Of a DNA stretch of 64,000 bases, positions 26,819 through 35,584 are shown piece by piece; position 1 is the stretch's first letter, and each line of letters opens with the position of its first letter. The position numbers and the translations under genes were made by a program. Location: contig OZ219864.1 in the NCBI GenBank assembly GCA_964291445.2, positions 806,001 through 870,000 of the forward strand, in the 5' to 3' direction. This DNA is from JAPOXR01 sp964291445 (GTDB taxonomy: Bacteria > Pseudomonadota > Alphaproteobacteria > Rhodobacterales > Rhodobacteraceae). The notes below the pieces were generated by a model, which saw nothing but the letters and a program-made list of their open reading frames with translations, was not told where the DNA came from and did not search any database.

Positions 26819-27310
26819 CTACCAAGTCTGCCAGAAATCGCCGAGTGCGGCATGGGCACGGCGATAACGCTCCCGCTTTCGAGAATATAATCGGAACCTG
26901 TCCGCATTCGGTTGAAATCTTTTCTTGATGCCGGTCATTGCTCCAGATGCCGTTTCCTGGGACACAAAAGCCCCCGATGCCGTTGCGGCGACAATGGCGG
27001 CGCCAAGTGCCCCTTGTTCGTTTCCGCAGACAGTTTCGACTGGAAGATCCAGACAATCCGCAAACAACTGAACCCATTCATCGCTTTGGGCGGCACCGCC
27101 GACGACCCGTGCTGATTTCGGCGCATCGCGACTGAATGCATATAGTCGCTCGACATCGTCGGCATGTTGAAATGCAACGCCTTCCATGAACGCACATACA
27201 AGCTGTTCCTTGGTCGTCTCCGATCCAGCCCCGAGAAACCCGCCCTTCGGCAATCCCTTGCCGCCATTTGCAGACAAAAGCTGCACATCAAACGAAAAGC
27301 AGCCTTTTGG
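26819..27310 (-). pseudogene. 3' fragment of an FGGY-family carbohydrate kinase
   Basis: About 160 residues match only the second (FGGY_C) domain of sugar kinases: TTKEQLVCAFMEGVAFQHA, then ARVVGGAAQSDEWVQLFADC, where GGAAQS corresponds to the GGGAKS nucleotide motif, then GNEQGALGAAIVAA. The entire N-terminal substrate domain (about 250 residues) is missing. The fragment is joined directly behind the stop of the NIF3-like gene, so the 5' part was lost by deletion or replacement. Without the first domain it cannot phosphorylate a sugar. Confidence 0.75.
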
Positions 27311-27314
27311 TCTG

Positions 27315-27758
27315 CTACCGGTGTTCTTCGGGCACCCAGTCTTCGGCATCGCTGTTCCAGAATCTGTTGGGATTGTCCTCGTCCACTCCACGAATATGGA
27401 GTGTCCGGACGCATGGGTGCACGAACACAACCGGTTCTTCGTAGGGGTGGGATGCGTATATGGTTTTCAGAGTCTGCACGGCCTTGACTTCGTCGCCACG
27501 TAAGAAAAATGATAGCTCCACGCAAGGCACTTCGACCACTTTCTCGGTCGCAGTGTTGCGCCCGCTCCCCTGTGATCTGAATTGCTGAGTTCCTGGCGCG
27601 GTCTGATAGGTCACAGAATCATAATCTCCATACTTCAGTGTGTCTTCGGTCAGAACGGCATTCACGATCCTCTGTGCATGGGTGTCGGGTACCTGGACGA
27701 CAACCCGCAGACCCTCCTCTGGAACGAACCTATCATTGTCGAGCTTGGGTATTGTCAT
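27315..27758 (-). CDS. NIF3/YqfO-like dimeric alpha-beta protein
   Basis: This 147-residue protein resembles the YqfO insertion domain of NIF3-family proteins: LRVVVQVPDTHAQRIVNAVL, GDYDSVTYQTAPGTQQF and the C-terminal HPYEEP motif, all in the normal order. It lacks the metal-binding NIF3 halves, so it belongs to the stand-alone small relatives of unknown function. It has an excellent ribosome binding site (GGAGG 5 bases before the ATG at 27758). GC is visibly lower than in the flanking host genes, suggesting transfer. Whether it relates to the kinase fragment behind it is unclear. Confidence 0.7.
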   Translation of the reverse strand: MTIPKLDNDRFVPEEGLRVVVQVPDTHAQRIVNAVLTEDTLKYGDYDSVTYQTAPGTQQFRSQGSGRNTATEKVVEVPCVELSFFLRGDEVKAVQTLKTIYASHPYEEPVVFVHPCVRTLHIRGVDEDNPNRFWNSDAEDWVPEEHR

Positions 27759-27840
27759 GGTTGCCTCCGGCTGATTTGCAGCCTTAGTAACCCGTATTTG
27801 TGTTCCTGCGGGAAAAGACAGTTCGTTGTCGGCCGAACTC

Positions 27841-28545
27841 TCAGACCGGATCGACGAGATCGATGTCCAGTTGGGTCAATCCAAACCAGCATTCAAGAGT
27901 GTCTAGCCCGTGAGCCGTGATGTTCAATGCTCGACTGCCTGTACGACGTTCAAGCCAGTGCGCCTCCAGAAATTTTTGCATGATTCTAGTCGCAAGTGGG
28001 CCGGAAATGTGATGCCGACGCTCCGTCCAGTCGAGGCAAAACTTCGCCGGCGGCTTTCCCGTTTTCACAAGTGGAACCTCAATACCAATGTCATCGAGAA
28101 AGGCACGATATTGCAGGCCAGAGGAGATAGCGTCACCGCGTACCGCCAGTACATTGAGCTCGATTAAGCGATCTGTCATCAAAACGCCGAGCCTACCCGC
28201 GATATGGTTGAAGCAACTGCGCGCTTTTCGAGTTTCAGCGCCGAGTTGACCGGACCGCGACAAATGCTCGGTAGGCGAAAGCTGGGCCAACCTTTCGAGA
28301 ATTGCGGCGACTTCTGCGTTGGCAATTCGATGATAGGCATGTCGTCCACTTCGTAGCGAAGCGGTCAAACCTGCATGTTCAAGTTGCTTGAGATGCGCGC
28401 TCGCCGTCTGCGGGCTGACATTTGCAGCGCAAGCCAACTCCTTATTGGTGAAGGCGCGGCCATCCATCAACTCGCAGAGGATGCGCGATCGGCTGGGATC
28501 TGCCAAGGCCGCACCGATAATATCTAGTCTCGGTTCGATCGTCAT
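27841..28545 (-). CDS. ArsR-family HTH transcriptional regulator
   Basis: This 234-residue protein has an N-terminal ArsR winged helix: IIGAALADPSRSRILCELMD, then TNKELACAANVSPQTASAHL as the recognition region and LRSGRHAYHRIA as the wing. The C-terminal 130 residues (CLDWTERRHHISGPLATRIM) are shared with longer ArsR-type regulators and may bind an effector. There is no CxC metal site in the usual alpha-3 position, so metal sensing is unlikely. I chose Met at 28545 (MTIEPRLDIIG). It lies divergent to the IS21 remnant; low GC suggests it came with the island. Confidence 0.85.
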   Translation of the reverse strand: MTIEPRLDIIGAALADPSRSRILCELMDGRAFTNKELACAANVSPQTASAHLKQLEHAGLTASLRSGRHAYHRIANAEVAAILERLAQLSPTEHLSRSGQLGAETRKARSCFNHIAGRLGVLMTDRLIELNVLAVRGDAISSGLQYRAFLDDIGIEVPLVKTGKPPAKFCLDWTERRHHISGPLATRIMQKFLEAHWLERRTGSRALNITAHGLDTLECWFGLTQLDIDLVDPV

Positions 28546-28631
28546 GCTGGTCAGCCTATACACAATACCCAAACGCAGCCAGAACGAACACTTCGGCCTT
28601 CGGCAGTGAACGAATTGATGTTAGGCCACCT

Positions 28632-28929
28632 GCAATATTGACCCACTGCGGGAAGAATCCTCTTCCAATATTGACCCACCTTCCCGGAAGCAGATCGTTC
28701 ATTCTCGCGACTGTTTCGTGGTTAGCAGGAGAATCAGAGGATGCTGGTAGTGGAGACAATTGCAAAGATTCGCAGGAAACATCTTGGAGATGGAAGGTCG
28801 ATCCGTGCGATCGCCCGGGAACTCGGCATCTCGCACAATACCGTTCGCAGGGTGGTGTGCAGAAGGCGCGCCGAGCGGGGAGTTCTCTCCTCGCCAGTGG
28901 CCATTGCCGGAACCAATTTTACGGGATAG
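28632..28929 (+). mobile_element. Remnant of an IS21-family insertion sequence (left end)
   Basis: AATATTGACCCAC occurs twice in direct orientation (28634-28646 and 28667-28679), the multiple terminal-repeat arrangement typical of IS21 ends. It is followed by the beginning of istA. The rest of the element (most of istA, istB, right end) is missing, so this is an inactive scar. Confidence 0.7.
28741..28929 (+). pseudogene. istA: Truncated IstA transposase (IS21 family)
   Basis: Only the N-terminal HTH of IstA remains: MLVVETIAKIRRKHLGDGRS, followed by IRAIARELGISHNTVRRVV. Homology-like sequence stops soon after residue 45 and the frame ends at 62 residues, against roughly 350-500 for IstA. 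The DDE catalytic core is gone. It follows the IS21 terminal repeats by about 60 bases. Confidence 0.75.
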
Positions 28930-29155
28930 TGCCGATTCCCCCCACGCCTGTACGCCGGTTTCATAAGGAGGCGCTCTGGTGCGGAAGTCGGCCGCACGCC
29001 TGATCCTCAAGGACGGACGAGAATCCGAGATCAGGGGTCACTCTCGGACGTGAATGCTGCGGCAGGAGACCCGGCCCGGCCTCACGGACCGTTCAAGTCT
29101 GGGAACTGGAGTGATGCGATGCTGCCCGATTCAGCGACTTCCGGTTCGGGGAGAC

Positions 29156-29974
29156 TCAAGATCCACCCGTGACAAAGATGGTTTCTCCTGTCATGAAACT
29201 GCAGGCGTCCGACGCTAGGAAAACCGCGGCACCGACGATTTCCTCGGGCCGGCCCATCCTGCCCATCCAGTTGACGTTCCCCACATAGGCTTCCCAGGCT
29301 TCCGGGTCGGCGCTCGCGCGACCACGATTCCGGTCCGTGTCGACAAGCCCGGGCGCGAGCGTGTTCAGAAGGACGCCGCGGCCGGCGTGATCGCGGGCCA
29401 GGCTCTGGATCAGATTGTGCTGCGCGGCCTTGGTTGCCGCGTAGGCTGTGGCAAGACTCTTCGGCCGCAGTTGGTTGATCGATCCAATGCTGACGACACG
29501 TCCCCACCCGCGTGCGGTCATTTTCGGGACGCAGGACTGTAACATGTCGATGGTCGATTTCAGGTTCACTGCGATTTGCCGTTCAAGATCGGCAGGTCTG
29601 ATTTTGTCGAGCGTCGCGTTGATCTGCGCGGAGGCGTTGATCACGAGAATGTCGAGCCCCCCGGTCAGTCGTTCGGCTTCCTCGGCAAGCATTCTGCCGG
29701 CATCCGGCTCGGCCAGGTCGCGGCCGAGTGACCAAACCCGCCCGCCGGTGCCCGCGATTTCGGCACGGACGGTTTCGCACGCCTGAACGGTCCGCGCGTG
29801 AAGAACAATCCCGGCGCCCGCTCCGCTCAACCCGCGGGCAATGGCCGCGCCGATGCCACGGCTAGATCCCGTAACCAGTGCCGACCTGCCATGTAGGCCA
29901 AAGAGGGAATCCAGGGGCCGGGAAGTCGGGGCCGTGCAGACCGTCACAGGAATCGTCCGGCCGGCAACCCACAC
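29156..29974 (-). CDS. SDR-family oxidoreductase
   Basis: This 272-residue classical short-chain dehydrogenase has the cofactor motif SALVTGSSRGIGAAIARG (about residues 31-48), the NAS motif (VINASAQINA), the catalytic Ser in VVSIGSINQ and YAATK with the catalytic Tyr/Lys. The C-terminal ETIFVTGGS closes the fold. The annotated start is a GTG overlapping the end of the IclR-SMP30 gene by about 30 bases; the first 25 residues are not conserved, so the true start may lie downstream. As the last gene of the sugar-acid operon it probably oxidises or reduces a pathway sugar or keto acid. Confidence 0.82.
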   Translation of the reverse strand: MWVAGRTIPVTVCTAPTSRPLDSLFGLHGRSALVTGSSRGIGAAIARGLSGAGAGIVLHARTVQACETVRAEIAGTGGRVWSLGRDLAEPDAGRMLAEEAERLTGGLDILVINASAQINATLDKIRPADLERQIAVNLKSTIDMLQSCVPKMTARGWGRVVSIGSINQLRPKSLATAYAATKAAQHNLIQSLARDHAGRGVLLNTLAPGLVDTDRNRGRASADPEAWEAYVGNVNWMGRMGRPEEIVGAAVFLASDACSFMTGETIFVTGGS

Positions 29975-31692
29975 GGTCCAGGCTGGCAGCAGAACACGCC
30001 GCCGGAGAGCGGCGCTTCGGTCAGCGTCCTAGCCGGTAGGCGAGTCCGCGCACTGGTGATGTAGAGCGTCCTGAGATCGTCCCCGCCGAAGGCGACGCTT
30101 GTCGGGCGAGGTACGGGCAGGTCAAGGACCCGGTCCAGGCGACCGTCGGGCGTATAGCGGTTGATGCGCCAGCCATCCCAGATGGCGCACCAGACACCGC
30201 CGTCGGCATCGACGCAGAGCCCGTCCGGACGCCCATCCTCTTCGAGAACGGTGGCAAACACGCGCTTGCTGGAAAGATCTCCACTCGAGGGATGGAAATC
30301 ATAGGCGTAGATGCGGCCCGGGATTGTGTCGACAAAGTAGAACGTCCGATTGTCCGGGCTCCAGCCCATCCCGTTGGCAACGGTGATTCCACTGTCCTTG
30401 CGTTCGACGCCGCCATCCGGCGCAATCCGGTAGAGACCGCCGCTTGCCTTGCTGGCATCCAGGCACATGGATCCGACCCAGATGGCGCCCGCGGGATCGA
30501 CCTTGGCATCGTTCAGGCGATTCTGGACGAACCCGTTTTCCGGATCCACGTAAGGGGACAGCCTGCAGTTGCCAAAATCCAGTTCCTCGATTCCGTCCTG
30601 CGATGCCACGCGTCTTCCGCCATCAGCGCCGAACAGGACGGCGCTGACGAGCTTTCCCGGATCGCAGGCCTCGTTCACGCCGGTTGCCGGCTCAAAACGG
30701 TAGACGGCCGGATGCAGAATGTCGACCCAGTAGAGCCGGCGCTCGTCGGCGTGCCAAATCGGGGCTTCCCCGAGTTGCGCACCCCAGGGCAGGACGCATT
30801 CCAGGCCAGGGATCCGATCCTGCCGTCCGCGTGGCCGGGGTCCGGGCGAGATCGCCACGGCGCCGGCATGACCCGTGATCCGGCGCACCGCCGCGATGAG
30901 TTCACGACCTGCTGGATGAATCCTGGCCTGGTCGAGGCGGTTTGACGGGCCCAGGACAACAAGGGCGCCCACCGGGCTGCCATCCTGTCCGGCGATGGCG
31001 CAGGCGACGGAATTGACACCGGGCAAGTGCTCTTCGCTGGAGACGGCATATCCTCTTGCCCGCGTCAGGGTGAGATCGGCGTGAAACGGCTCTCGTTCGG
31101 TCAGGGTCTTCGGCGTCAACGGCTGAAAGTCCAGCCTGTCGATCAGCCCGCGTGCAACCTTAGGATCCAGGGCGGCAACCAGCGCCTTTCCCGCAGCCGT
31201 GCAGTGGAGTGGCACGCGGCGTCCGACATCGACGCGCACGTTCAGCCCGGCTCCTGATCGCTCGTCAAGATAGACGGCCTTGTCTCCATCGAGCTTGCTT
31301 AGCGCGACTGTCTCACCGAGTTCGCGCGACAGGTGCGCCAGTTCCGGGGCCGCGGCCGCTCGGAGGTCGAACTGATCCCAGACCCGGTGCGACATTTCCA
31401 GGAGGCGGCGGCCCAGAGCGTAGGTTCCGCGGGTCTCGTCCTGGGAGACAAGCCCGTAAGCCATCAACGTCCGCAGGATCCTGACGAAGGTCGGTTTCGG
31501 CAAATCCGAGCGCCGCAAGAGTTCCGCAAAACGCAGGGGTTCCTCGGCGTCGGTGACCAGGTCGAGGATCGTCAGGCCCTTGGCCAGCGCTGCCGCGCCC
31601 GCAGGAACGGTCTTCCGGTTATCCTCGATTACCCCATGAGTCGGGCCTTTCGGGTCGCTGCCGCCTCCAGGAGCATTCGCTCGATCGACCAT
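29944..31692 (-). CDS. IclR regulator fused to SMP-30/gluconolactonase
   Basis: This single 582-residue frame joins two proteins. Residues 30-275 are an IclR regulator: winged HTH RFAELLRRSDLPKPTFVRIL, and effector domain with ALSKLDGDKAVYLDERSG and PLHCTAAGKALVAAL. Residues 285-560 are an SMP-30/LRE lactonase propeller: GEAPIWHADERRLYWVDIL, RLNDAKVDPAGAIWVGSM, GITVANGMGWSPDNRTFYF and GRPDGLCVDADGGVW, which supply the Glu, Asn and Asp metal ligands. A sugar lactone could thus be both effector and substrate. Its 5' end overlaps the epimerase gene by 64 bases. No stop or frameshift separates the halves. Confidence 0.88.
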   Translation of the reverse strand: MVDRANAPGGGSDPKGPTHGVIEDNRKTVPAGAAALAKGLTILDLVTDAEEPLRFAELLRRSDLPKPTFVRILRTLMAYGLVSQDETRGTYALGRRLLEMSHRVWDQFDLRAAAAPELAHLSRELGETVALSKLDGDKAVYLDERSGAGLNVRVDVGRRVPLHCTAAGKALVAALDPKVARGLIDRLDFQPLTPKTLTEREPFHADLTLTRARGYAVSSEEHLPGVNSVACAIAGQDGSPVGALVVLGPSNRLDQARIHPAGRELIAAVRRITGHAGAVAISPGPRPRGRQDRIPGLECVLPWGAQLGEAPIWHADERRLYWVDILHPAVYRFEPATGVNEACDPGKLVSAVLFGADGGRRVASQDGIEELDFGNCRLSPYVDPENGFVQNRLNDAKVDPAGAIWVGSMCLDASKASGGLYRIAPDGGVERKDSGITVANGMGWSPDNRTFYFVDTIPGRIYAYDFHPSSGDLSSKRVFATVLEEDGRPDGLCVDADGGVWCAIWDGWRINRYTPDGRLDRVLDLPVPRPTSVAFGGDDLRTLYITSARTRLPARTLTEAPLSGGVFCCQPGPCGLPAGRFL

Positions 31693-32612
31693 TGCGGTTC
31701 AAATCCCAGTCTCGCCCGAATTCGTGCGTTCGACGTGCGATAGTAAACGCCGGGTCCGGGAAAGTCGACCGGAACGACCGGGTACCCGGTGACCGCGGAC
31801 ATGCGCTTGAGGAGCCATCCAAACTCCACAGGGTCCGTGGTGCCGAGATTGAATGTACCCTGCGCCGCCTCCGGATGCTCTGCCGCGAGCATGAGCCCAG
31901 CCACGATGTCGCGCGTGTCGGTGATATGCATCATATAGGGCTGGCCGTCTCCGTTTCGGGCGAGGACATGCGCGGGGACGCCGGGGTCATGCCGGCGAAG
32001 GCGTTCGGCAAGGGCGGGGTTGCCGATGGCTTCCATGGCGCGGATTCGCGGACGCAGAAAGAACCTAGGACCGGAAAACACGCTCTCTTCGTCCAGGAGT
32101 TCCGCTGAATCCTGAGTATGTGCGAATCTGAGGATGACGGTCTCCATGGTTCCCATGCGTTGGTGGAAGCGGACAAATTCCTCACCGAGAAGCTTGGTAA
32201 GGCCGTAGAAGGAATTCGGTTTCAGCGGATGATCTTCCGTGATTGGCAGGGATTTGGACGCGGTCTCGGGATAGACCTCGCCGGAACTGGCAAAGACGAA
32301 ACGCCGCGCGCCAGCTTCTGAGGCCGCAGTCAGGAGAACCCGTGTCCCCTCTACGTTGGCCCGCTGCATGCGTGCCTGATCCGCCGGCGCCCAGGACATG
32401 ACGGCCCCGAGGTGAATCACGATATCCGAGTCAGCGATGGCTTCGGCTACATCCCCGGGGTTCTCAAGCGCGCCGACATGCCCGGTGTAGTTTTTGGCCG
32501 TCCGGCCCGCGGGCCGGACATCAAACCCGACCACGGAATGTCCGGCATCCAGGAACGCGGTGACCACGCGGGAACCGACGCGCCCGGCTGCTCCCGTGAC
32601 GAACACCCGCAT
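31629..32612 (-). CDS. NAD-dependent epimerase/dehydratase family protein (extended SDR)
   Basis: This 327-residue extended SDR has the nucleotide motif VFVTGAAGRVGSRVVTAFL at the N-terminus, DIVIHLGAVMSW, the catalytic Ser in FVFASSGEVYPE and YGLTK (Tyr/Lys). The cluster context (lactonase, enolase-type dehydratase, aldolase) suggests oxidation of a sugar or uronate to its lactone, or an epimerisation. At 327 residues it is longer than typical uronate dehydrogenases (about 265), so the reaction is left open. It starts 3 bases after the ABC ATPase gene stop in transcription order. Confidence 0.83.
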   Translation of the reverse strand: MRVFVTGAAGRVGSRVVTAFLDAGHSVVGFDVRPAGRTAKNYTGHVGALENPGDVAEAIADSDIVIHLGAVMSWAPADQARMQRANVEGTRVLLTAASEAGARRFVFASSGEVYPETASKSLPITEDHPLKPNSFYGLTKLLGEEFVRFHQRMGTMETVILRFAHTQDSAELLDEESVFSGPRFFLRPRIRAMEAIGNPALAERLRRHDPGVPAHVLARNGDGQPYMMHITDTRDIVAGLMLAAEHPEAAQGTFNLGTTDPVEFGWLLKRMSAVTGYPVVPVDFPGPGVYYRTSNARIRARLGFEPQWSIERMLLEAAATRKARLMG

Positions 32613-32615
32613 GGC

Positions 32616-33719
32616 TCAAAGCACCCGTTCGCTCAAGGCGTCGAAGAGGTACAGGTTTGTCGGATCAAACGACATTAGCAGTTCCTCGCCCGCACCCAGC
32701 AGCCCGGGGTTCGGCACGCGTGCGATCAGGCCTTTGGAGTTGTCCTCTTCATCGCCGCTCCGGGTGACCTGACGCGCCTCGTCCTGGAAATAGATGTATT
32801 TTTCCGATCCGAGGCTCTCGATCAGTGTCGGCCTCACCGTGAATCTCACGGGGCCATCGCCGAGACGGATATGTTCCGGCCGGATTCCTGCCACGACTGG
32901 ACGGGGACCATCGACGGCGTGCCCCTCGATCGGCACGCGGGACCCGAACAATTTGATCCCTGCCCGGCCGTCGACGCTTTCCAGCGAAGTCGACACGAGG
33001 TTCATACCGGGCGACCCGATGAATCCCGCGACGAAGAGATTGACCGGTTTCAGAAACAGGGTGTCGGGATCGGCGATCTGCTGGATTTCGCCCTCGCGCA
33101 TCAGGACCACACGGTCCGCCATCGTCATAGCCTCGATCTGGTCGTGTGTCACATAGACCGTGGTGACGCCTATCCGGTTGTGCAGCGCGCTGATCTCAGC
33201 GCGCATGTAGACCCGGAGCTTCGCATCGAGATTCGACAGCGGTTCGTCCATGAGGAATGCCCGGGGTTCCCGCACGATAGCGCGGCCGAGGGCCACGCGC
33301 TGCCGCTGCCCACCGGACAGCGCACGGGGTTTCCGGTTCAGCAGGTGGGCGACACCCAACGTTCGTCCTGCCTCCTCGACGCGCCGGTCGATGTCCGCCC
33401 GCTTCATGCCGCGCATTTTCAATCCGAAACCGATGTTCTGGCGAACCGTCAAGTGCGGGTACAGTGCGTAGTTCTGGAACACCATTGCGACGTCCCGATC
33501 CCCGGGCGCCAGGTCCGTGACGTCGTTGTCCCCGAGAATGATGCGTCCACCCGAGGCCGGTTCCAGGCCGGCAAGAATCTTCAGCATCGTCGATTTTCCG
33601 CAGCCCGAGGGTCCGACGAGTACGACGAATTCGCCATCGGATATGGAGAGCGAAAAGGGTTTCAGCGCCACGATGTCACCGTAGGATTTGCAGACATTCT
33701 CGATGTCGATACGCGCCAT
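32616..33719 (-). CDS. CUT1 sugar ABC transporter ATP-binding protein (UgpC/MsmK type)
   Basis: This 367-residue ATPase has Walker A GPSGCGKSTM, Q-loop VFQNYALYPHLTV, signature LSGGQRQRVALGRAI and Walker B FLMDEPLSNLDAKLR. The TOBE/MalK regulatory domain follows from about 240 (VVAGIRPEHIRLG). It energises the adjacent MalG/MalF-type permeases. The ATG at 33719 gives the canonical N-terminus ARIDIENVCKSYGD and sits 2 bases after the MalG-type stop. Longer upstream frames overlap the permease gene and are rejected. Confidence 0.92.
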   Translation of the reverse strand: MARIDIENVCKSYGDIVALKPFSLSISDGEFVVLVGPSGCGKSTMLKILAGLEPASGGRIILGDNDVTDLAPGDRDVAMVFQNYALYPHLTVRQNIGFGLKMRGMKRADIDRRVEEAGRTLGVAHLLNRKPRALSGGQRQRVALGRAIVREPRAFLMDEPLSNLDAKLRVYMRAEISALHNRIGVTTVYVTHDQIEAMTMADRVVLMREGEIQQIADPDTLFLKPVNLFVAGFIGSPGMNLVSTSLESVDGRAGIKLFGSRVPIEGHAVDGPRPVVAGIRPEHIRLGDGPVRFTVRPTLIESLGSEKYIYFQDEARQVTRSGDEEDNSKGLIARVPNPGLLGAGEELLMSFDPTNLYLFDALSERVL

Positions 33720-33721
33720 GG

Positions 33722-34552
33722 TTACTTCTCCGCCCCGGCGGTCAACCCGCCGACAAGATAGCGTTCCAGGACCAGATAGATGAGAATGATCGGAATCGCG
33801 ACAAAAACAGCTGCGGCTGAAATCTCGTTCCAGTCGGTCGTATACTCTCCGCGCATCGTGGCGATCCCGAGATTCGCGGTCCAGTTGCTCTGGGAGTTGA
33901 CGAGGAACGTGCGTGCATAGGCGTAATCCGCCCAACTCAGCACGAAGGCATAGAGCGCCGTTGCCGCCAGCCCCGGGGCCGAAACCGGGAGAATGACCCG
34001 CACCATGGCGCCGAGCGGCGAGCAGCCGTCGACCATGGCGGCCTGTTCCAGTTCGCGCGGAATAGTGTCGAAGTAGCCTTTCAGCATCCATGTCGTGAAC
34101 GGGATGATGAGAGTGGAGTGGGCCAGGATCAGCGTCCAGAGAGACCCCAGCATTCCGAGCCGGCTGAAGAGGGCAAAGAGTGGGATCACGAGCAGTGTGG
34201 CTGGTAGCATCTTGGCCGTCAGGATGAAGAGGCCCAGCGAGTGCCCGCCCCGAACCCGGAAACGCGAGAGCGCATAGCCGGCCAAGACCGAGACGAACAT
34301 TGACAGGACGACCGACCCCACCGCTGCGATCGCGGAATTCATCAGCCATCGCGGAATCGGGCGCTCCGACCAGACCTTTCCGAAAATCTGCCACTGGGGA
34401 TTCTCGGGCCAGAAGCTCGGGGGCAGGCCGGAGAGCTCAAATGTCGTCGAGAGCGCAGTGACGAAGAGCCAGTAGACCGGAAAGAGAATGATTGCCAGCG
34501 ACCCGATGACTGAGCCGTAGAGCAAGATTGACCTGAGTGGTGAACGGCGCAC
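33722..34552 (-). CDS. Carbohydrate ABC transporter permease (MalG type)
   Basis: This 276-residue membrane protein has six predicted helices and the EAA loop EQAAMVDGCSPLGAMVRVIL, which docks the ATPase. The MalG-type cytoplasmic C-terminus ends YLVGGLTAGAEK. It forms a heterodimeric channel with the MalF-type protein encoded just upstream in the operon, and both genes are in the standard SBP-F-G-K order. The cargo is probably a sugar acid or oligosaccharide, judged from the neighbouring catabolic genes. Confidence 0.9.
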   Translation of the reverse strand: MRRSPLRSILLYGSVIGSLAIILFPVYWLFVTALSTTFELSGLPPSFWPENPQWQIFGKVWSERPIPRWLMNSAIAAVGSVVLSMFVSVLAGYALSRFRVRGGHSLGLFILTAKMLPATLLVIPLFALFSRLGMLGSLWTLILAHSTLIIPFTTWMLKGYFDTIPRELEQAAMVDGCSPLGAMVRVILPVSAPGLAATALYAFVLSWADYAYARTFLVNSQSNWTANLGIATMRGEYTTDWNEISAAAVFVAIPIILIYLVLERYLVGGLTAGAEK

Positions 34553-34572
34553 GGTACAACTGCTTCCTCAAC

Positions 34573-35517
34573 CTAGTACATGGCTCGGGACTGGCGGCCG
34601 ATCATGGCCAGACTGGCCATGACACAGATCACCAGCGTGACGATACCGACCGCCGAGGCATACCCGAACTTGAAGAAACCAAAAGCCTGGTCATACGTCA
34701 TGATCGAAAGCGTCTGCGTGGACTTTAGCGGCCCTCCTCCGGTCAGGACTTTGATGATGGAGAAGTCCCGGAAAACCCAGAGCATCACCAGGACCAGCGT
34801 GACGCCGAGAACCGGCATCAGGCAGGGAATCGTGATCCAGCGGAAGCGCTGTAGTGCATTGGCGCCGTCGACCCGTGCCGCCGCGTAGTAGTCGGGCGGG
34901 ATCGATTGCAACCCGGCAAGCGTCATGATCGACACGAAGGGAAATCCTTTCCACACCATTGTCACGGTAAGGGCCCAGAACGCGGGGCCGGGCGTCGAGA
35001 CCCAGGCGATCATCTGGTCGGCGAGGCCGAGCTTGATGAAGAGCCAGCTCATGAGCCCGAATGAACTGTCGAAGATCCACGCGAAAATGACGACGGCAAT
35101 GACCTCGGGAACGGCCCAGGGAAGCGCCATGGCGACGCGTGCGATGGATCGTCCGCGGAATCTCTGGTTGACGAGAAGAGCCGTTGCGACGCCGATGACC
35201 AGGCTTCCGGCCGTCACTGCCGATACGAGTTTCGCCGTGACCCAGCAGGTCATCCAGAACTCCGAAGAGTTGAAGAGTTTCTGGTAGTTCTTGAACGTGA
35301 AGGGTTTGCGTGTCTCGCCGATGCGGGGCAACTTCACGTCCTGGAGCGAAAGATCGAATGAAATGAAGAGTGGATAGGCGATGATCAGGATCACCATGAG
35401 CACCGCCGGGGCGAGGAGAATGTAGCCCAGGATATGCTGGCGGCTGGGTCGCGCCAAGTCGAACAGCCGAACCCGGATCAAGGGCCCGGGCGTGCCGCCA
35501 GCATTGCCGCTCTGCAT
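34573..35517 (-). CDS. Carbohydrate ABC transporter permease (MalF type)
   Basis: This 314-residue membrane protein has an N-terminal helix (ILGYILLAPAVLMVILIIAY) and five more, with the EAA loop YAAARVDGANALQRFRWITI. I chose the ATG at 35517 because GGAGG lies 8 bases upstream; an ATG at 35523 is only 2 bases from that site. It partners the MalG-type protein. Confidence 0.9.
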   Translation of the reverse strand: MQSGNAGGTPGPLIRVRLFDLARPSRQHILGYILLAPAVLMVILIIAYPLFISFDLSLQDVKLPRIGETRKPFTFKNYQKLFNSSEFWMTCWVTAKLVSAVTAGSLVIGVATALLVNQRFRGRSIARVAMALPWAVPEVIAVVIFAWIFDSSFGLMSWLFIKLGLADQMIAWVSTPGPAFWALTVTMVWKGFPFVSIMTLAGLQSIPPDYYAAARVDGANALQRFRWITIPCLMPVLGVTLVLVMLWVFRDFSIIKVLTGGGPLKSTQTLSIMTYDQAFGFFKFGYASAVGIVTLVICVMASLAMIGRQSRAMY

Positions 35518-35584
35518 GGACATGTCCTCCGATACCGGGAAACGGCCGGCCCGGAAACCGGACCGGCCGCCTTGGCATCCGGGC

